A DNA stretch of 64,000 nucleotides, taken from Oceanicaulis sp052055585 (GTDB lineage Bacteria; Pseudomonadota; Alphaproteobacteria; Caulobacterales; Maricaulaceae). The stretch covers positions 1,116,001-1,180,000 of the forward strand of contig NZ_CP170485.1 of assembly GCF_052055585.1 (NCBI RefSeq), in the 5' to 3' direction. Positions 33,143 to 42,813 of this stretch are shown here, piece after piece; position 1 is the stretch's first letter; each line of letters begins with the position of its first letter. Position numbers and translations under genes: made by a program. Under the pieces are notes generated by a model. The model had not been told where the DNA came from. It worked only from the letters and a program-made list of their open reading frames with translations, and did not search any database.

Positions 33143-36100
33143 ATGTCAGCGAAATTTGCAAGGCCGTTCCGGATCGGGATCTGTGTGCTCGCCCTCGGGC
33201 TCTCATCACCGGCTTTCGCCCGACAGGAGAGCCAGTGTCAGGCGGGCGAGCTGTTTTATTCTGCGGACGCCTATCTGGGACTGGCGACCCAGGAGGAGCG
33301 GGATCGCTTCGCCGCCAATGCGCTCGTGCAGATGTGGGGGGAGGTGACGCCCGACATCGCCAATCTCGCCAATCTGCAAGCGGTCACCGATTATTCGGGC
33401 GCTCTGGCGCCCTCAACGGCGGCGGTGGAGCGGGCTCTGGCCCTGTCTGCCGCTGAACGCAGCACCGCACTGGCAGGGCGCAGTTTCACGGTGGGGCGTC
33501 TGAACCGTGTGCTGGACTCCCTTGAGAGCGGCTCGGGCCTCACCGCGCGTCTGGGACCCGCGCTTGGGGCTGCAGGCCAAGGCATTGATGGCGTCAATAT
33601 TCTCTATCATTCCGCGAACGCCATACGTACGGGCGACCGGACGTCCAAGGCGCTCGCCATTCAATCAGCCATGTCGCTGGCGCGAGCCCGGCTCGCCAGC
33701 TCCTGGGGTGGTTCCCTTGGCCCGATGATGGGCATGGTGGGCTTGCTGGAATACTCGATCAATGCCTTCGGGACGGATGCTTGGAGCCGTTACGAGGACT
33801 ATTGGTGGCAAGCCTATGTCGGGTATGCGCGTGAGCATCATAACCTGACGGCCCTGCAATGGGCGGAGCTCTACCAGAACGAGGGACGCGCTGGCGTCGA
33901 GCGCAGACTGGACGCGTTCTGGAACGATCCGGACTACACCGTTGATGCTCTGGGCGGGATGTATAATCGGGGGGCTTCAGAGCGATTGTCCATCGCCCGT
34001 TCCGCCTATGCCGAGGCGGAGTATCAGCGTGTCTTCGCTGCGCGCTACATGATCGAGGTGGTGGAGCCGCGATTGATGCAGGGGTTCTCCCAGCAGGCGG
34101 ACCGTCTTCTGGACGAGGCCATGTCGCGCTTTGAGGCGGCGTGCGAGGACGCGCTTGCAGAGGCGCAAGCCATAGATGCGGCGCTCGCGCTGATCCGTGC
34201 AGCGGGCGAGGCGTCAGAATACGACGCCGACAGGGTGCTTGACGCTGTGTTCGAGAATGATCTGGAGACGATCCGAAACGCGCTCGCGTCGGGTTTTGAC
34301 CCCAATCAGAGCCTGGAAGGCGACACGCCCATGCCATTCATGTACGGCGCGGGGATCTATCTGTCGCGTGACCCCTCGCTGGCGTCGGCTATTGCGGCCC
34401 TGGTCGCAGGCGGCGGGGATCTTCAGCCCGCCCGACCATCAGGAAACTTCGAACCGATTGTCGTGCCGATCGGAGAGGGCAATGAGGCGGGCGCCCTGGC
34501 GCTGCTGGATGCAGGGTATCGCTCTCGCTTCAGCGCCTCTGAGGGCGACACGATCATTCGTCGCGCGGTGATCGCCGACATGCCCGGTCTGGTCCGGCGT
34601 CTGGTAGCGGACGGGCATGTGGTCAATGTGATCGGTCCTGACGGGGTTCCCCTTCTGATGACGGCGGTCAATCGCGGTCAGGAGGAGAGTGTCGCAGCGC
34701 TGCTGGAGGGGGGCGCAGATCCGAACGCCCGGGGAAACGCTGAAGGCGCGCCGCTGCATCTGGCCGCCAATCGCGGTCAGGCCGGCATTGCGCGGAGGCT
34801 GGTTGAGGCCGGTGCGCGCATCGACGAGATCATGTCCCCCGGCAACCGGCCTTTCACGCCTTTGATGATCGCCGCCATGCAGGGGCGGGACCAGACTGTC
34901 CGCGTCCTGGTGGAGGCGGGGGCTGACCGGTCGGTCCGGGCCAGCCAGGGGACCGCTGCAGACTATGCCCGCGCCAATGGCCATATCGACATCGCCGATT
35001 ATCTGGACGCGCTGGCGGGGCCTGCCCGGGTCAGGCTCAGTCTGGACATGGTCGCGACGGATTACTCGGTCTCCGAGGACCGGTCCGCAACGTTGGTGAT
35101 CAGTGAAGGGGCGGAGGCGTTGACCTCGGTCGAGATCGTCAGCAGCGACCCCTCCATCCTGGCGATCACGCAGCAACCCGATCTGGGGGATCTGCGCCCG
35201 ATGCTGCGTGATGTCGAGGGGCGGGGCGCCTCCTTCGGATTCGATGCGCGTTCGGTCGGGAGCGTCACTCTGACCGTGACCGCCCGCACGCGCTCGGGGA
35301 CGTCGGTCAGCGCGCGCAAGAGCGTGCAGGTCACCGTGTCTCCGCGAGAGGCCGGACGGGAGGTCGCGGACGCGGCCCGTGAGTATGACGGCGCGCGGGT
35401 CCGCGCGATTCTTCAGGCGCAGGACGCCAGCATGCAGCGCGCGATCCTGCAAAGCTGCGCGCGGGGAATATGGCCGGCGTGCGAGCAGACGATCGCCGGG
35501 TTCGCGGCGATGCACTTTGCGTATGCCGGAGATGTGCAGACGCTGGCGGCGCTGGCGGGTACGGGCCTGTCGCTGGACTATGTGTCCAATGATGGCGCGC
35601 TGACCCCTCTTCTGGCCGCTGTGACGCGGGGACATGCCGAGGCGGTCGACTTCCTGCTGCAGCAGGGCGTTGATGCGGACGAGATCACGCCGCTCGGCTA
35701 TTCCGCCATCGCGGTCGCCGCAGCCCGGAATGATACGGGCATGGTTCAGCGCTTGCTGGCGGCCGGGGCCGATCCGAACCGGGGGGCGCTGCATGACGGC
35801 GCCACGGCCTTGCACCATGCCGCCATCCACAACAACACCGCCATGATTGACCTTTTGACCCGTCATGGCGCGGAGGCGCTTCCCGATGGGGGCGGCCATG
35901 CGCCGGGCTATTACGCGTTCTGGCTGCATCAGAACGAGGCTCTGGCTGTGCGGCTGGGCTATGGCGAGGCGCGCGGATACGCCGAGCGTGAACGGCGACG
36001 CAACGAACCGGGTTTTGACTGGGCGGAGTTCGCCCGGCGTATGGAGCCTGCCCTGCAACAGACGATGGTGGAGCTGCAGGCGGCCCAGAACCAGTATTAT

Positions 36101-36664
36101 GCGGATGTCGCCGCCGCCAACAGCCGCTACGAGGCCGGGATGCAAGGGGCGCGTCAGCCGACTTCTTCAGCGCCGGCCTATGCCACGTCTCCGAACGCCG
36201 GATTGCCCAGCCCGTATGCGTCACAATGGGCGACGCCCGCCCCTTCTGCAGCGAGTCCTGTTGCGCCGGAACGCCCGGCCGCGGGTTCCGGCTCGGCCGA
36301 GTTGCCCCAGTGCCAGACCTATGGCGAGTTGGCCGTGTTCGGGCAGCGACCGGGCGGATCCCAAGTCCATCTGAAAACGCTCTATGTGACGCGCGATACG
36401 CTGGCGTGTCGTCGGGGCTCGACCCGGTTTCGCCCTTCCAGCGAGGGGAGTGACTTCGTCACGGCGTGCGGCGTGCGCTATCTCGCCATCCATCCCAGCT
36501 TGAACCGGTTCACACAGAACCTGATTGATGTGATCGAGGATGGCGGTTCGAGCTATCGCATCGACGCCCGTGACATAGAAGGGGGTGTGGATTGCACGGT
36601 GGATGCGTCCAGCGTGCCCTTCATGTCCATCCTGCGATCAATCGCCGACCGCGGCCCGCTCTAG
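33143..36664 (+). CDS. Large secreted ankyrin-repeat protein
   Basis: A 1173-residue exported protein. It begins with a signal peptide ending near AFARQ. A helical domain (about 30-375) I do not recognise precedes a first ankyrin array at about 380-626, for example VAALLEGGADPNARGNAEG and ANRGQAGIARRLVEAG. A beta-rich bacterial-Ig-like segment follows at about 631-734 (VEIVSSDPSILAI), then a second ankyrin array at 796-919. After a coiled and Ala/Pro-rich stretch, a C-terminal domain from about 1052 has cysteines at CQTYG, LACRRG, TACGVRY and VDCTVD. ATG 33143 follows GGAGAG. Function unknown. Downstream is a small secreted protein eleven bases away. Confidence 0.85.
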   Translation: MSAKFARPFRIGICVLALGLSSPAFARQESQCQAGELFYSADAYLGLATQEERDRFAANALVQMWGEVTPDIANLANLQAVTDYSGALAPSTAAVERALALSAAERSTALAGRSFTVGRLNRVLDSLESGSGLTARLGPALGAAGQGIDGVNILYHSANAIRTGDRTSKALAIQSAMSLARARLASSWGGSLGPMMGMVGLLEYSINAFGTDAWSRYEDYWWQAYVGYAREHHNLTALQWAELYQNEGRAGVERRLDAFWNDPDYTVDALGGMYNRGASERLSIARSAYAEAEYQRVFAARYMIEVVEPRLMQGFSQQADRLLDEAMSRFEAACEDALAEAQAIDAALALIRAAGEASEYDADRVLDAVFENDLETIRNALASGFDPNQSLEGDTPMPFMYGAGIYLSRDPSLASAIAALVAGGGDLQPARPSGNFEPIVVPIGEGNEAGALALLDAGYRSRFSASEGDTIIRRAVIADMPGLVRRLVADGHVVNVIGPDGVPLLMTAVNRGQEESVAALLEGGADPNARGNAEGAPLHLAANRGQAGIARRLVEAGARIDEIMSPGNRPFTPLMIAAMQGRDQTVRVLVEAGADRSVRASQGTAADYARANGHIDIADYLDALAGPARVRLSLDMVATDYSVSEDRSATLVISEGAEALTSVEIVSSDPSILAITQQPDLGDLRPMLRDVEGRGASFGFDARSVGSVTLTVTARTRSGTSVSARKSVQVTVSPREAGREVADAAREYDGARVRAILQAQDASMQRAILQSCARGIWPACEQTIAGFAAMHFAYAGDVQTLAALAGTGLSLDYVSNDGALTPLLAAVTRGHAEAVDFLLQQGVDADEITPLGYSAIAVAAARNDTGMVQRLLAAGADPNRGALHDGATALHHAAIHNNTAMIDLLTRHGAEALPDGGGHAPGYYAFWLHQNEALAVRLGYGEARGYAERERRRNEPGFDWAEFARRMEPALQQTMVELQAAQNQYYADVAAANSRYEAGMQGARQPTSSAPAYATSPNAGLPSPYASQWATPAPSAASPVAPERPAAGSGSAELPQCQTYGELAVFGQRPGGSQVHLKTLYVTRDTLACRRGSTRFRPSSEGSDFVTACGVRYLAIHPSLNRFTQNLIDVIEDGGSSYRIDARDIEGGVDCTVDASSVPFMSILRSIADRGPL

Positions 36665-36674
36665 GAGCTCATCC

Positions 36675-37238
36675 ATGATCCGTATGATGTTGAACCTGTC
36701 AGCAGCGGCGGCGGTGTCTTGCACGGCCCCGTCACTGGCGCTCGCGCGTCAGGCCGACCCCGCTACGCTTGATCTTCAGGCGTCGCTGGACGGCGTGGTG
36801 ACGATGGGGCTCGAGCCCCTTCTTGATCTGGCGCGCGGGGCGCTCGAACACGGCGCTGACCCGCTGGCGCCGGTGGAGGCTCAGGGCCATAGCGACAGCT
36901 ATGCGTATCTGATTGCTCTGGCGGAAGACGCCTGCGAACGCGAAGCGCAGGGCCTGGGGATGGGGCATGACTGGCGTGCAGTCACCTATGAGGTCTTTGC
37001 CCTGATGCAGGCGCGCGGCGCGCCGCCCTCCTATGCGCGTGACTTTCTGGACGCGGCCATGACCCCTCCAGGACAGGAGGTGGTGTTCACGGGGCAGGCG
37101 TCAGGCGTGCGTGCAATGCGCGATCGCATGGCGGTAACTGCCCATGCCCTTCAATCGACCGCCGAACCGGACGCTGCGGGTTTTGTGCGTCATGACTGGG
37201 CCGAGGCGTATGAGGGGATGAAGCGGGACGAGGGCTAG
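36675..37238 (+). CDS. Small secreted protein downstream of the ankyrin gene
   Basis: A 187-residue exported protein with a signal peptide (to about LALARQ). The mature part is helical and includes GLEPLLDLARGALEHGADPLAPV, which resembles half of an ankyrin repeat, so it may be related to its neighbour. AGGAG lies eight bases before the ATG and the gap to the ankyrin gene is only ten bases, so they are one operon. I do not recognise a family. Confidence 0.72.
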   Translation: MIRMMLNLSAAAAVSCTAPSLALARQADPATLDLQASLDGVVTMGLEPLLDLARGALEHGADPLAPVEAQGHSDSYAYLIALAEDACEREAQGLGMGHDWRAVTYEVFALMQARGAPPSYARDFLDAAMTPPGQEVVFTGQASGVRAMRDRMAVTAHALQSTAEPDAAGFVRHDWAEAYEGMKRDEG

Positions 37239-37259
37239 CCTGTGCGCAGGCGGGCGCCG

Positions 37260-37335
37260 TGGCGCCGGTTGAGGGACTCGAACCCCCGACCTTCGGTTTA
37301 CAAAACCGCTGCTCTACCAGCTGAGCTAAACCGGC
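37260..37335 (-). tRNA. tRNA-Thr (TGT)
   Basis: A 76-nt cloverleaf with encoded CCA, read on minus. Acceptor GCCGGTT/AACCGGC pairs fully, D-loop TAGCTCAGCTGGTAGAGC, anticodon TGT at 37302-37300 in a CGGTT/AACCG stem, T-arm GGGTTCGAGTCCC. The discriminator is G, unlike the A common in tRNA-Thr. Confidence 0.95.
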
Positions 37336-37495
37336 GCGTTTGCGCTTTCTACGCGGGACAGGTTGATTTGGGCAAGCGGTGTCGCATGGTCGAATGCAGA
37401 CAGGCGGCGCTGACGCTGAACCGGGCCGGTTTCCCTTTGCGCCGGGCTTGGGTAAGAGTGCGCCTTTAATCCTGTGACAGACCGGATCGACCCAT

Positions 37496-39202
37496 ATGGC
37501 CCGCATTCTCATCACCAGCGCCTTGCCGTACATCAATGGCATCAAGCATCTCGGCAATCTGGCCGGCTCCATGCTGCCTGCAGATGTGTATGCGCGCTTC
37601 ATGCGTCAGAGCGGTCATGAGGTTCTGGCGATCTGCGCCACTGACGAGCATGGCACGCCCGCCGAGCTGGCCGCCGCGGCTGCCGGGCAGGATGTGCGCG
37701 CCTATTGCGACGAGCAGCACGAGATCCAGAAATCCATCGGCGCGCAGTTCGGGCTGAGCTGGGACTATTTCGGTCGCACCTCCTCAAAGCAGAACGCCGA
37801 GCTGACCCAGCACTTTGCTGAAACGCTGGAGAAGAACGGCCTGATCGCCGAAGTCGTCGAGCAGCAGGTCTATTCCATTGATGACGCCCGCTTCCTGCCC
37901 GACCGCTATGTGGAGGGGACCTGCCCCAATTGCGGTTTCGAGAAAGCGCGGGGCGACCAGTGCGATAATTGCGGCAAGCTTCTGGACCCGATCGAGCTGA
38001 TCGAGCCCTATTCGGCGGTGTCAGGCTCGAAAAACCTTGAAGTGCGCGACACCAAGCACCTTCAGCTCAAGCAGACGGTGATGGAAGAGCGCATTCGCGC
38101 CTGGGTGGACGCGGCGGATGGCTGGCCGGGCTTCGCCAAATCCATCGCCTATAAATGGCTCGATGAAGGCCTGCGCGACCGCACCATCACCCGCGATCTG
38201 AAATGGGGCGTGCCCGTCACCAAGGACGGCCAGCCGCGCGAAGGCTTTGAAGACAAGGTCTTCTATGTCTGGTTTGACGCGCCCATCGGATACATTTCCG
38301 CGACCCGCGAATGGGCCGAGCAGACCGGCGGCGACTGGGAAAGCTGGTGGCGCACCGACAAGGGCGCCGAGGATGTCCGCTATGTGGAATTCATGGGCAA
38401 GGACAATGTGGCCTTCCACACGGTCAGCTTCCCCGCCACGCTTCTGGGCTCGGAAGAACCGTGGAAGACGGTGGATGCGCTGAAGGCCTTCAACTGGCTC
38501 ACCTGGTATGGCGGCAAGTTCTCCACCTCCAACAAGCGCGGCGTCTTCATGGACCAGGCGCTGGAGCTGTTGCCCGCTGATTACTGGCGCTGGTATCTGA
38601 CCGCCTATGGTCCCGAGGGCTCTGACGCGCAATTCACCTGGGACCACTTCCAGGCGAGCGTGAACAAGGATCTGGCGGACGTTCTGGGTAATTTCGTCAA
38701 CCGCATCCTGAAATTCGGCGCGTCACGCTTTGAGGGCGTGATCCCCGAGGGCGGAACGCCGGGCGAGGCGGAAGCCTGGCTCGAGACCGAAGTCTCAACG
38801 CGCCTTGCCAACATCGCCAGCCATTACGAGGCGATGGAATTCAGGAAGGCCGCAGCCGAGACGCGCGCTCTGTGGGCGGCGGGCAATGAATACCTCACCA
38901 AGGCCGAGCCCTGGGTGCATTTCAAGACCGACAAGGATCAGGCCGCGCTGGGCGTGCGCATGGGCATCAATCTGGTGCGCCTGTGCGCCATCGCGGCCCA
39001 GCCAATCATCCCGGAAGCCGCCGGCAAGATCCTCGCCGCCCTGGGCCTTGAAGGGGCGCAGGACTGGCCGACGGGTGACGCGAAGGCGATGCTGTCCGCG
39101 CTGGAGCCGGGACGCAGCTTTGAGCCGGCGGATATTCTGTTCGCCAAGATCGAGGATGATCAGGTGACAGAGTGGTCAGAGCGCTTTGGCGGCGCCGCCT
39201 AG
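37496..39202 (+). CDS. metG: Methionyl-tRNA synthetase
   Basis: Class I synthetase charging tRNA-Met. The 568-residue protein starts ARILITSALPYINGIKHLGN, with the HIGH-type HLGN motif at 18-21, a zinc knuckle (CPNCGFEKARGDQCDNC), YVWFDAPIGYISATREW, and the KMSKS position replaced by KFSTSNKRG at 341-349. The anticodon-binding domain with W-rich helices follows. No C-terminal EMAP-like domain is present, so it is a short form. The KFSTS version is a divergence of the ATP-binding loop but the essential second lysine can be supplied by Lys 347. Confidence 0.95.
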   Translation: MARILITSALPYINGIKHLGNLAGSMLPADVYARFMRQSGHEVLAICATDEHGTPAELAAAAAGQDVRAYCDEQHEIQKSIGAQFGLSWDYFGRTSSKQNAELTQHFAETLEKNGLIAEVVEQQVYSIDDARFLPDRYVEGTCPNCGFEKARGDQCDNCGKLLDPIELIEPYSAVSGSKNLEVRDTKHLQLKQTVMEERIRAWVDAADGWPGFAKSIAYKWLDEGLRDRTITRDLKWGVPVTKDGQPREGFEDKVFYVWFDAPIGYISATREWAEQTGGDWESWWRTDKGAEDVRYVEFMGKDNVAFHTVSFPATLLGSEEPWKTVDALKAFNWLTWYGGKFSTSNKRGVFMDQALELLPADYWRWYLTAYGPEGSDAQFTWDHFQASVNKDLADVLGNFVNRILKFGASRFEGVIPEGGTPGEAEAWLETEVSTRLANIASHYEAMEFRKAAAETRALWAAGNEYLTKAEPWVHFKTDKDQAALGVRMGINLVRLCAIAAQPIIPEAAGKILAALGLEGAQDWPTGDAKAMLSALEPGRSFEPADILFAKIEDDQVTEWSERFGGAA

Positions 39203-39297
39203 GGGCGAATCGCGGCGCTGACTTCTCACCTTACGGTTAGTCATTCGTTTAGGCTGACTTGGCATTGTCTGCGCTTGACTTGACGATGGGGCTGGCG

Positions 39298-39789
39298 ATG
39301 AGCGAGACGGCGACCTTGGGTGAGGGGATGCTTTCAGCGGAGGCGCTGAAAGCCGCCAACGTGCATCCCGACACCGGCCTGGCCACCGACTATCTCAATC
39401 ATTTCAATGAAGTGGTCATGCTTCTTGAGATGCTGCCCGACATGCCCGATTTCGCGGACGAAGTGCTGGCCTGGGAACCCGTGGCTTATGAAGAGCATTT
39501 CGAGCGCACCAATTATGTGGGCAAGGAAACCGTGATCGCGGCCTATGCGGCGGTGGATCATGTGCTCAAGGCGCATCTGGAAACGATTGTCGCCGCTGTG
39601 AATGTCGAGCTCATGCGTGCGCAGGACAAGGTGCGCGAAGGTGACTTCGCGGGCGCCTCCGCCATGGCGGGCAGCGAGATTGAATCCCTGCTGGCGGCTG
39701 CTCGCGCAGCGGTTCAGGGTCGCATCGAAGGCGAAGGCATCGACGACAGCGCCGCCGCACAGGCCGCTGCTGACGCCCTCTTCGACTAG
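39298..39789 (+). CDS. Hypothetical cytoplasmic protein
   Basis: A 163-residue acidic, helical protein without signal peptide, not recognised. It contains NEVVMLLEMLPDMPDFADEVLAWEPVAYEEHF (key parts LLEMLPDMPDF and LAWEPVAYEEHF) and a C-terminal Ala/Asp-rich helix pair. The open frame begins with TTG at 39259; ATG 39298 and ATG 39286 are both possible. No clear ribosome site decides the start. It lies between metG and a secreted amidohydrolase on the same strand. Confidence 0.65.
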   Translation: MSETATLGEGMLSAEALKAANVHPDTGLATDYLNHFNEVVMLLEMLPDMPDFADEVLAWEPVAYEEHFERTNYVGKETVIAAYAAVDHVLKAHLETIVAAVNVELMRAQDKVREGDFAGASAMAGSEIESLLAAARAAVQGRIEGEGIDDSAAAQAAADALFD

Positions 39790-39877
39790 GCGTTCTGGCG
39801 GGCGCCCCTCCCTTTATGCGTTGACCTCTCCAGGCTGGCGGTCTGCAATGTCGCCAACGAAAAAGGGGAGTCGCACT

Positions 39878-41212
39878 ATGCGTCATTTGTTCATGGCCGC
39901 CGCCGCAGGGCTGGCGCTGACCGCACCATCGTTTGCGCAGGATGATCTGCGCACTGCAATCAGCGCCGACTGGGATAATCACCTCCAGGCGCTGTACGAG
40001 CATTTCCACGAGAACCCCGAGCTGTCCTTCATGGAGACCGAGACCGCGGCGCGTCTGGCCGAAGAGCTGCGCGGCGCCGGGTTTGACGTGACCGAGGGCG
40101 TGGGCCGGACGGGCGTTGTGGCGGTGATGGAAAATGGCGATGGTCCGACCATCATGCTGCGCGCAGACATGGATGGCCTGCCGGTGCGCGAAGACACCCC
40201 GGTCGAGTATATCTCTGAAGTGATGGGCGAAGACCGGATGGGCAACACCTTCCCGGTGATGCACGCCTGCGCGCACGATACGCACATGACCTCGCTGGTC
40301 GCGGCGGCGCGCTATATGAGCCAGAACCGCGATGACTGGTCCGGCACGCTGATCCTGATCGGCCAACCCGCCGAGGAAGTGGGGCTGGGCGCGCTCGCCA
40401 TGCTGTCTGACGGCCTTTATGAGCGCTTCCCGACGCCGGACGCCGTCGTCTCCTATCACACCTGGGGCTATATGCCGGCGGGCGTGATTCGCTATGCGCC
40501 GGGCTGGGCGATGGCGAATGTGGACTCCGTGGACCTCTATGTGCGCGGGATTGGCGCCCACGGCGCCTCGCCGCATCTGGGCAAGGACCCGGTGGTGCTC
40601 GCCAGCCAGATCGTCACCAATTTGCAGACGCTGGTCAGCCGCGAGCTGTCGCCGTTTGAAACCGGCGTCGTGACGGTCGGCGCCTTCAACGCCGGGACCA
40701 AACACAACATCATCTCGGATGAAGCGCATCTTCAGATCACCGTGCGCTCTTACACCGATGAAGTCCGCGAGCGTCTGATCAACGGGATCGAGCGTATTGC
40801 ACGGGGTCAGGCGATGGCGGCGGGCCTGCCTGAAGAGCTGATGCCGGTGATGGAGGTCGAGGAGACCTACACCCCCGCGCTTTATAACGATCCGGCCCTG
40901 TCCGATCAGGCAGGCGCCGTGCTGGCGGCCCGCTTTGGCCAGGACGCCGTGGCGACAGCCGATCCGGTGACCGGCGGCGAGGACTTCTCCCGCTATGGCC
41001 GCACCGATGAGGATGTGCCGATCTTCATGTTCTGGGTGGGCGGCGCCCCGCAGACCGTGTGGGAAGAGTATCAGGCGCGCGGGGAAACCCCGCCAGCCAA
41101 CCACTCGCCCTTCTTCTATCCCGACGGCGAAGGCGCCGTGACCGTGTCCTCTGAAGGCATGGTCGCAATCGCGCTGGATCTGTTCGCCAATGGCGTGCCG
41201 CAAGGCGAATAG
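39878..41212 (+). CDS. Secreted M20 family amidohydrolase
   Basis: A periplasmic zinc amidohydrolase of the hippurate hydrolase/aminoacylase branch. The 444-residue precursor has a signal peptide (MRHLFMAAAAGLALTAPSFA). Motifs are HENPELSFMETETA, MLRADMDGLPV, the Cys-His metal pair in MHACAHDTHM, the GQPAEEVGLGA Glu pair, GIGAHGASPH, and the closing NHSPFFYPDGEGA with its His. GGGGAG is eight bases before the ATG. A RidA gene starts two bases after its stop and a DUF819 permease follows, suggesting shared use of an acylated amino acid or peptide. Confidence 0.9.
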   Translation: MRHLFMAAAAGLALTAPSFAQDDLRTAISADWDNHLQALYEHFHENPELSFMETETAARLAEELRGAGFDVTEGVGRTGVVAVMENGDGPTIMLRADMDGLPVREDTPVEYISEVMGEDRMGNTFPVMHACAHDTHMTSLVAAARYMSQNRDDWSGTLILIGQPAEEVGLGALAMLSDGLYERFPTPDAVVSYHTWGYMPAGVIRYAPGWAMANVDSVDLYVRGIGAHGASPHLGKDPVVLASQIVTNLQTLVSRELSPFETGVVTVGAFNAGTKHNIISDEAHLQITVRSYTDEVRERLINGIERIARGQAMAAGLPEELMPVMEVEETYTPALYNDPALSDQAGAVLAARFGQDAVATADPVTGGEDFSRYGRTDEDVPIFMFWVGGAPQTVWEEYQARGETPPANHSPFFYPDGEGAVTVSSEGMVAIALDLFANGVPQGE

Positions 41213-41214
41213 CG

Positions 41215-41631
41215 GTGAGCCAGGACCGTCCCGACATCCAGCGCGTCACGTCTGGCGCGCCGTGGGAAGACCTGGTCGCCTATCGGCGCGTGGTGCGCGT
41301 CGATAGGCAGGTCTTCGTGGCGGGGACGGTTGCGGTGGACGAGACGGGGCAAGCGTTTGCGCCCGGCGATGCCGGGGCGCAAACCTCACGATGTCTTGAA
41401 ATTATCGCCGATGCGCTCGACAAGGCGGGCTCTCATATCTCACACGTGGTGCGCACGCGCCTGTTTGTGACCGATATGAGCGTTGAGACCCAAAGGGCGG
41501 TTGGAGCGGCGCACCGCAGGGTGTTCGCCGACTTTCCGCCCGCCTGTTCCATGATCGGGGTGGCGGCGCTCGCCAGCCCTGACTTCATCATCGAAATTGA
41601 AGCCGATGCGGTGATCCCGCCCGGCGTCTAA
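41215..41631 (+). CDS. RidA family protein
   Basis: A 138-residue YjgF/YER057c/UK114-fold protein. RidA members hydrolyse reactive enamine/imine intermediates released by PLP enzymes. It has the characteristic VFVAGTVAVDETGQ, SHISHVVRTRLFVTDM and the closing DFIIEIEADAV, with the catalytic Arg in VVRTRLFVTD. The start is GTG, two bases behind the amidohydrolase stop, so it is translated from the same message. The family is broad and the specific substrate is unknown. Confidence 0.9.
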   Translation: MSQDRPDIQRVTSGAPWEDLVAYRRVVRVDRQVFVAGTVAVDETGQAFAPGDAGAQTSRCLEIIADALDKAGSHISHVVRTRLFVTDMSVETQRAVGAAHRRVFADFPPACSMIGVAALASPDFIIEIEADAVIPPGV

Positions 41632-41648
41632 AGACCCAGGACCCTTTC

Positions 41649-42788
41649 ATGGATGCTTCCCTGATCCCCGCCGATAACAATCTAGCGGTGATGGCGGGCC
41701 TGACCGCGATTGCTGCGGCCGGCTTTCTTCTGGAAAAGACCAAGTTCGGCGCGCTCCTGACCGGGACGGTCTGGACCATCCTGCTGGCGATCCTGGCGTC
41801 CAATCTGCGGCTTTTGCCCTTTGACGCGCCCGCTTACGGCTTTGTCTTCACCTATGCCGTGCCGGTGCTGATCCCGCTTTTCCTGATGAAGGCGGACCTC
41901 AAGCGCATCTTCTTTGAAACCACGCGCATGACCGGCGCCTTCCTGATCGCGGCGTTCGCAACGCTGGTGGGCGCGCTGGTCGCGGCCTTCGTGCTGCCGC
42001 TGGGCGAGCATGAGGTGGGGATTGCCGCCTCCCTGACCGCCTCCTATGTGGGCGGATCGGTGAACTTTGCAGCGCTGACCGATGTGACGGGCGTGGCCGA
42101 GAACGCCCCCGGCATCGTTTCGGCCATGTTGGCCGCGGATAATATGGCGAGCGCCGCCTATCTGGGCCTGTTGGCGATCCTTCCCGGTTTCACCTTTATC
42201 GCCAAGCGCTTCGTCAAACGTGATCACACCGAAGGTGAAGTCGAGGAAGCGGGCGAGGCCAGTGAGGGGCGCGCGACGCCGCTGAGCCTTGGTCTGACGC
42301 TGGCCTATGCGCTGATCGTCGTGGCGCTGGGCGACTATCTGACCCGGCTGAGCGGTCAGCCGCAGCTGCGCTATGTGATCATCACCGTGCTGGCGCTGAT
42401 CCTGCCCACAGCGATCCCCGGCCGGATGGCGAAGCTGCATGGCGGGTTCGAGCTGGGCGTGGTGTTCGCCTTCCTGTTCTTTGCGGCCATCGCAGCGGGC
42501 GCAAATGTGGTGCAGCTGGTGACCAATGCGCCGATGATCATCGCCTATATCGCGATCCTCTTGTCGATCCACGCAGTGATCGCCTTCACGCTGGCGAAGT
42601 TCTGCAAGCTGTCTCTGCCCGAGATCATCATCGCCTCGAACGCCGCCATTCTGGGCGCCACCACGGCGCCGGCGCTGGCCGCGGCGAAAGGCTGGCGGGA
42701 TCTGGTGACCCCGGGCGTTCTGGTGGGCGTGCTGGGCTATGCGCTGGGCACTGTGCTGGGGACAATCGTCTTCAGCATATTGGGCTGA
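41649..42788 (+). CDS. DUF819 family integral membrane protein
   Basis: A 379-residue polytopic protein with about ten to eleven helices, in the DUF819 (YjcL-like) family, a group of putative transporters. Family features include VFTYAVPVLIPLFLMKADLKRI, ASLTASYVGGSVNFAALTDV, and NAAILGATTAPALAAAKGW (motifs are given in part). A charged loop (KRDHTEGEVEEAGEASEG) sits in the middle. It is 17 bases after the RidA gene and closes that operon. Transport of the amidohydrolase product is a possible role but unproven. Confidence 0.88.
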   Translation: MDASLIPADNNLAVMAGLTAIAAAGFLLEKTKFGALLTGTVWTILLAILASNLRLLPFDAPAYGFVFTYAVPVLIPLFLMKADLKRIFFETTRMTGAFLIAAFATLVGALVAAFVLPLGEHEVGIAASLTASYVGGSVNFAALTDVTGVAENAPGIVSAMLAADNMASAAYLGLLAILPGFTFIAKRFVKRDHTEGEVEEAGEASEGRATPLSLGLTLAYALIVVALGDYLTRLSGQPQLRYVIITVLALILPTAIPGRMAKLHGGFELGVVFAFLFFAAIAAGANVVQLVTNAPMIIAYIAILLSIHAVIAFTLAKFCKLSLPEIIIASNAAILGATTAPALAAAKGWRDLVTPGVLVGVLGYALGTVLGTIVFSILG

Positions 42789-42813
42789 CGCTCGGGTCCA
42801 TGAACGGCATGCG

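Noticed and set aside
39611..41203. A 530-codon minus-strand frame opposite the M20 amidohydrolase
   Set aside because: Mirror of a conserved enzyme; no independent support.
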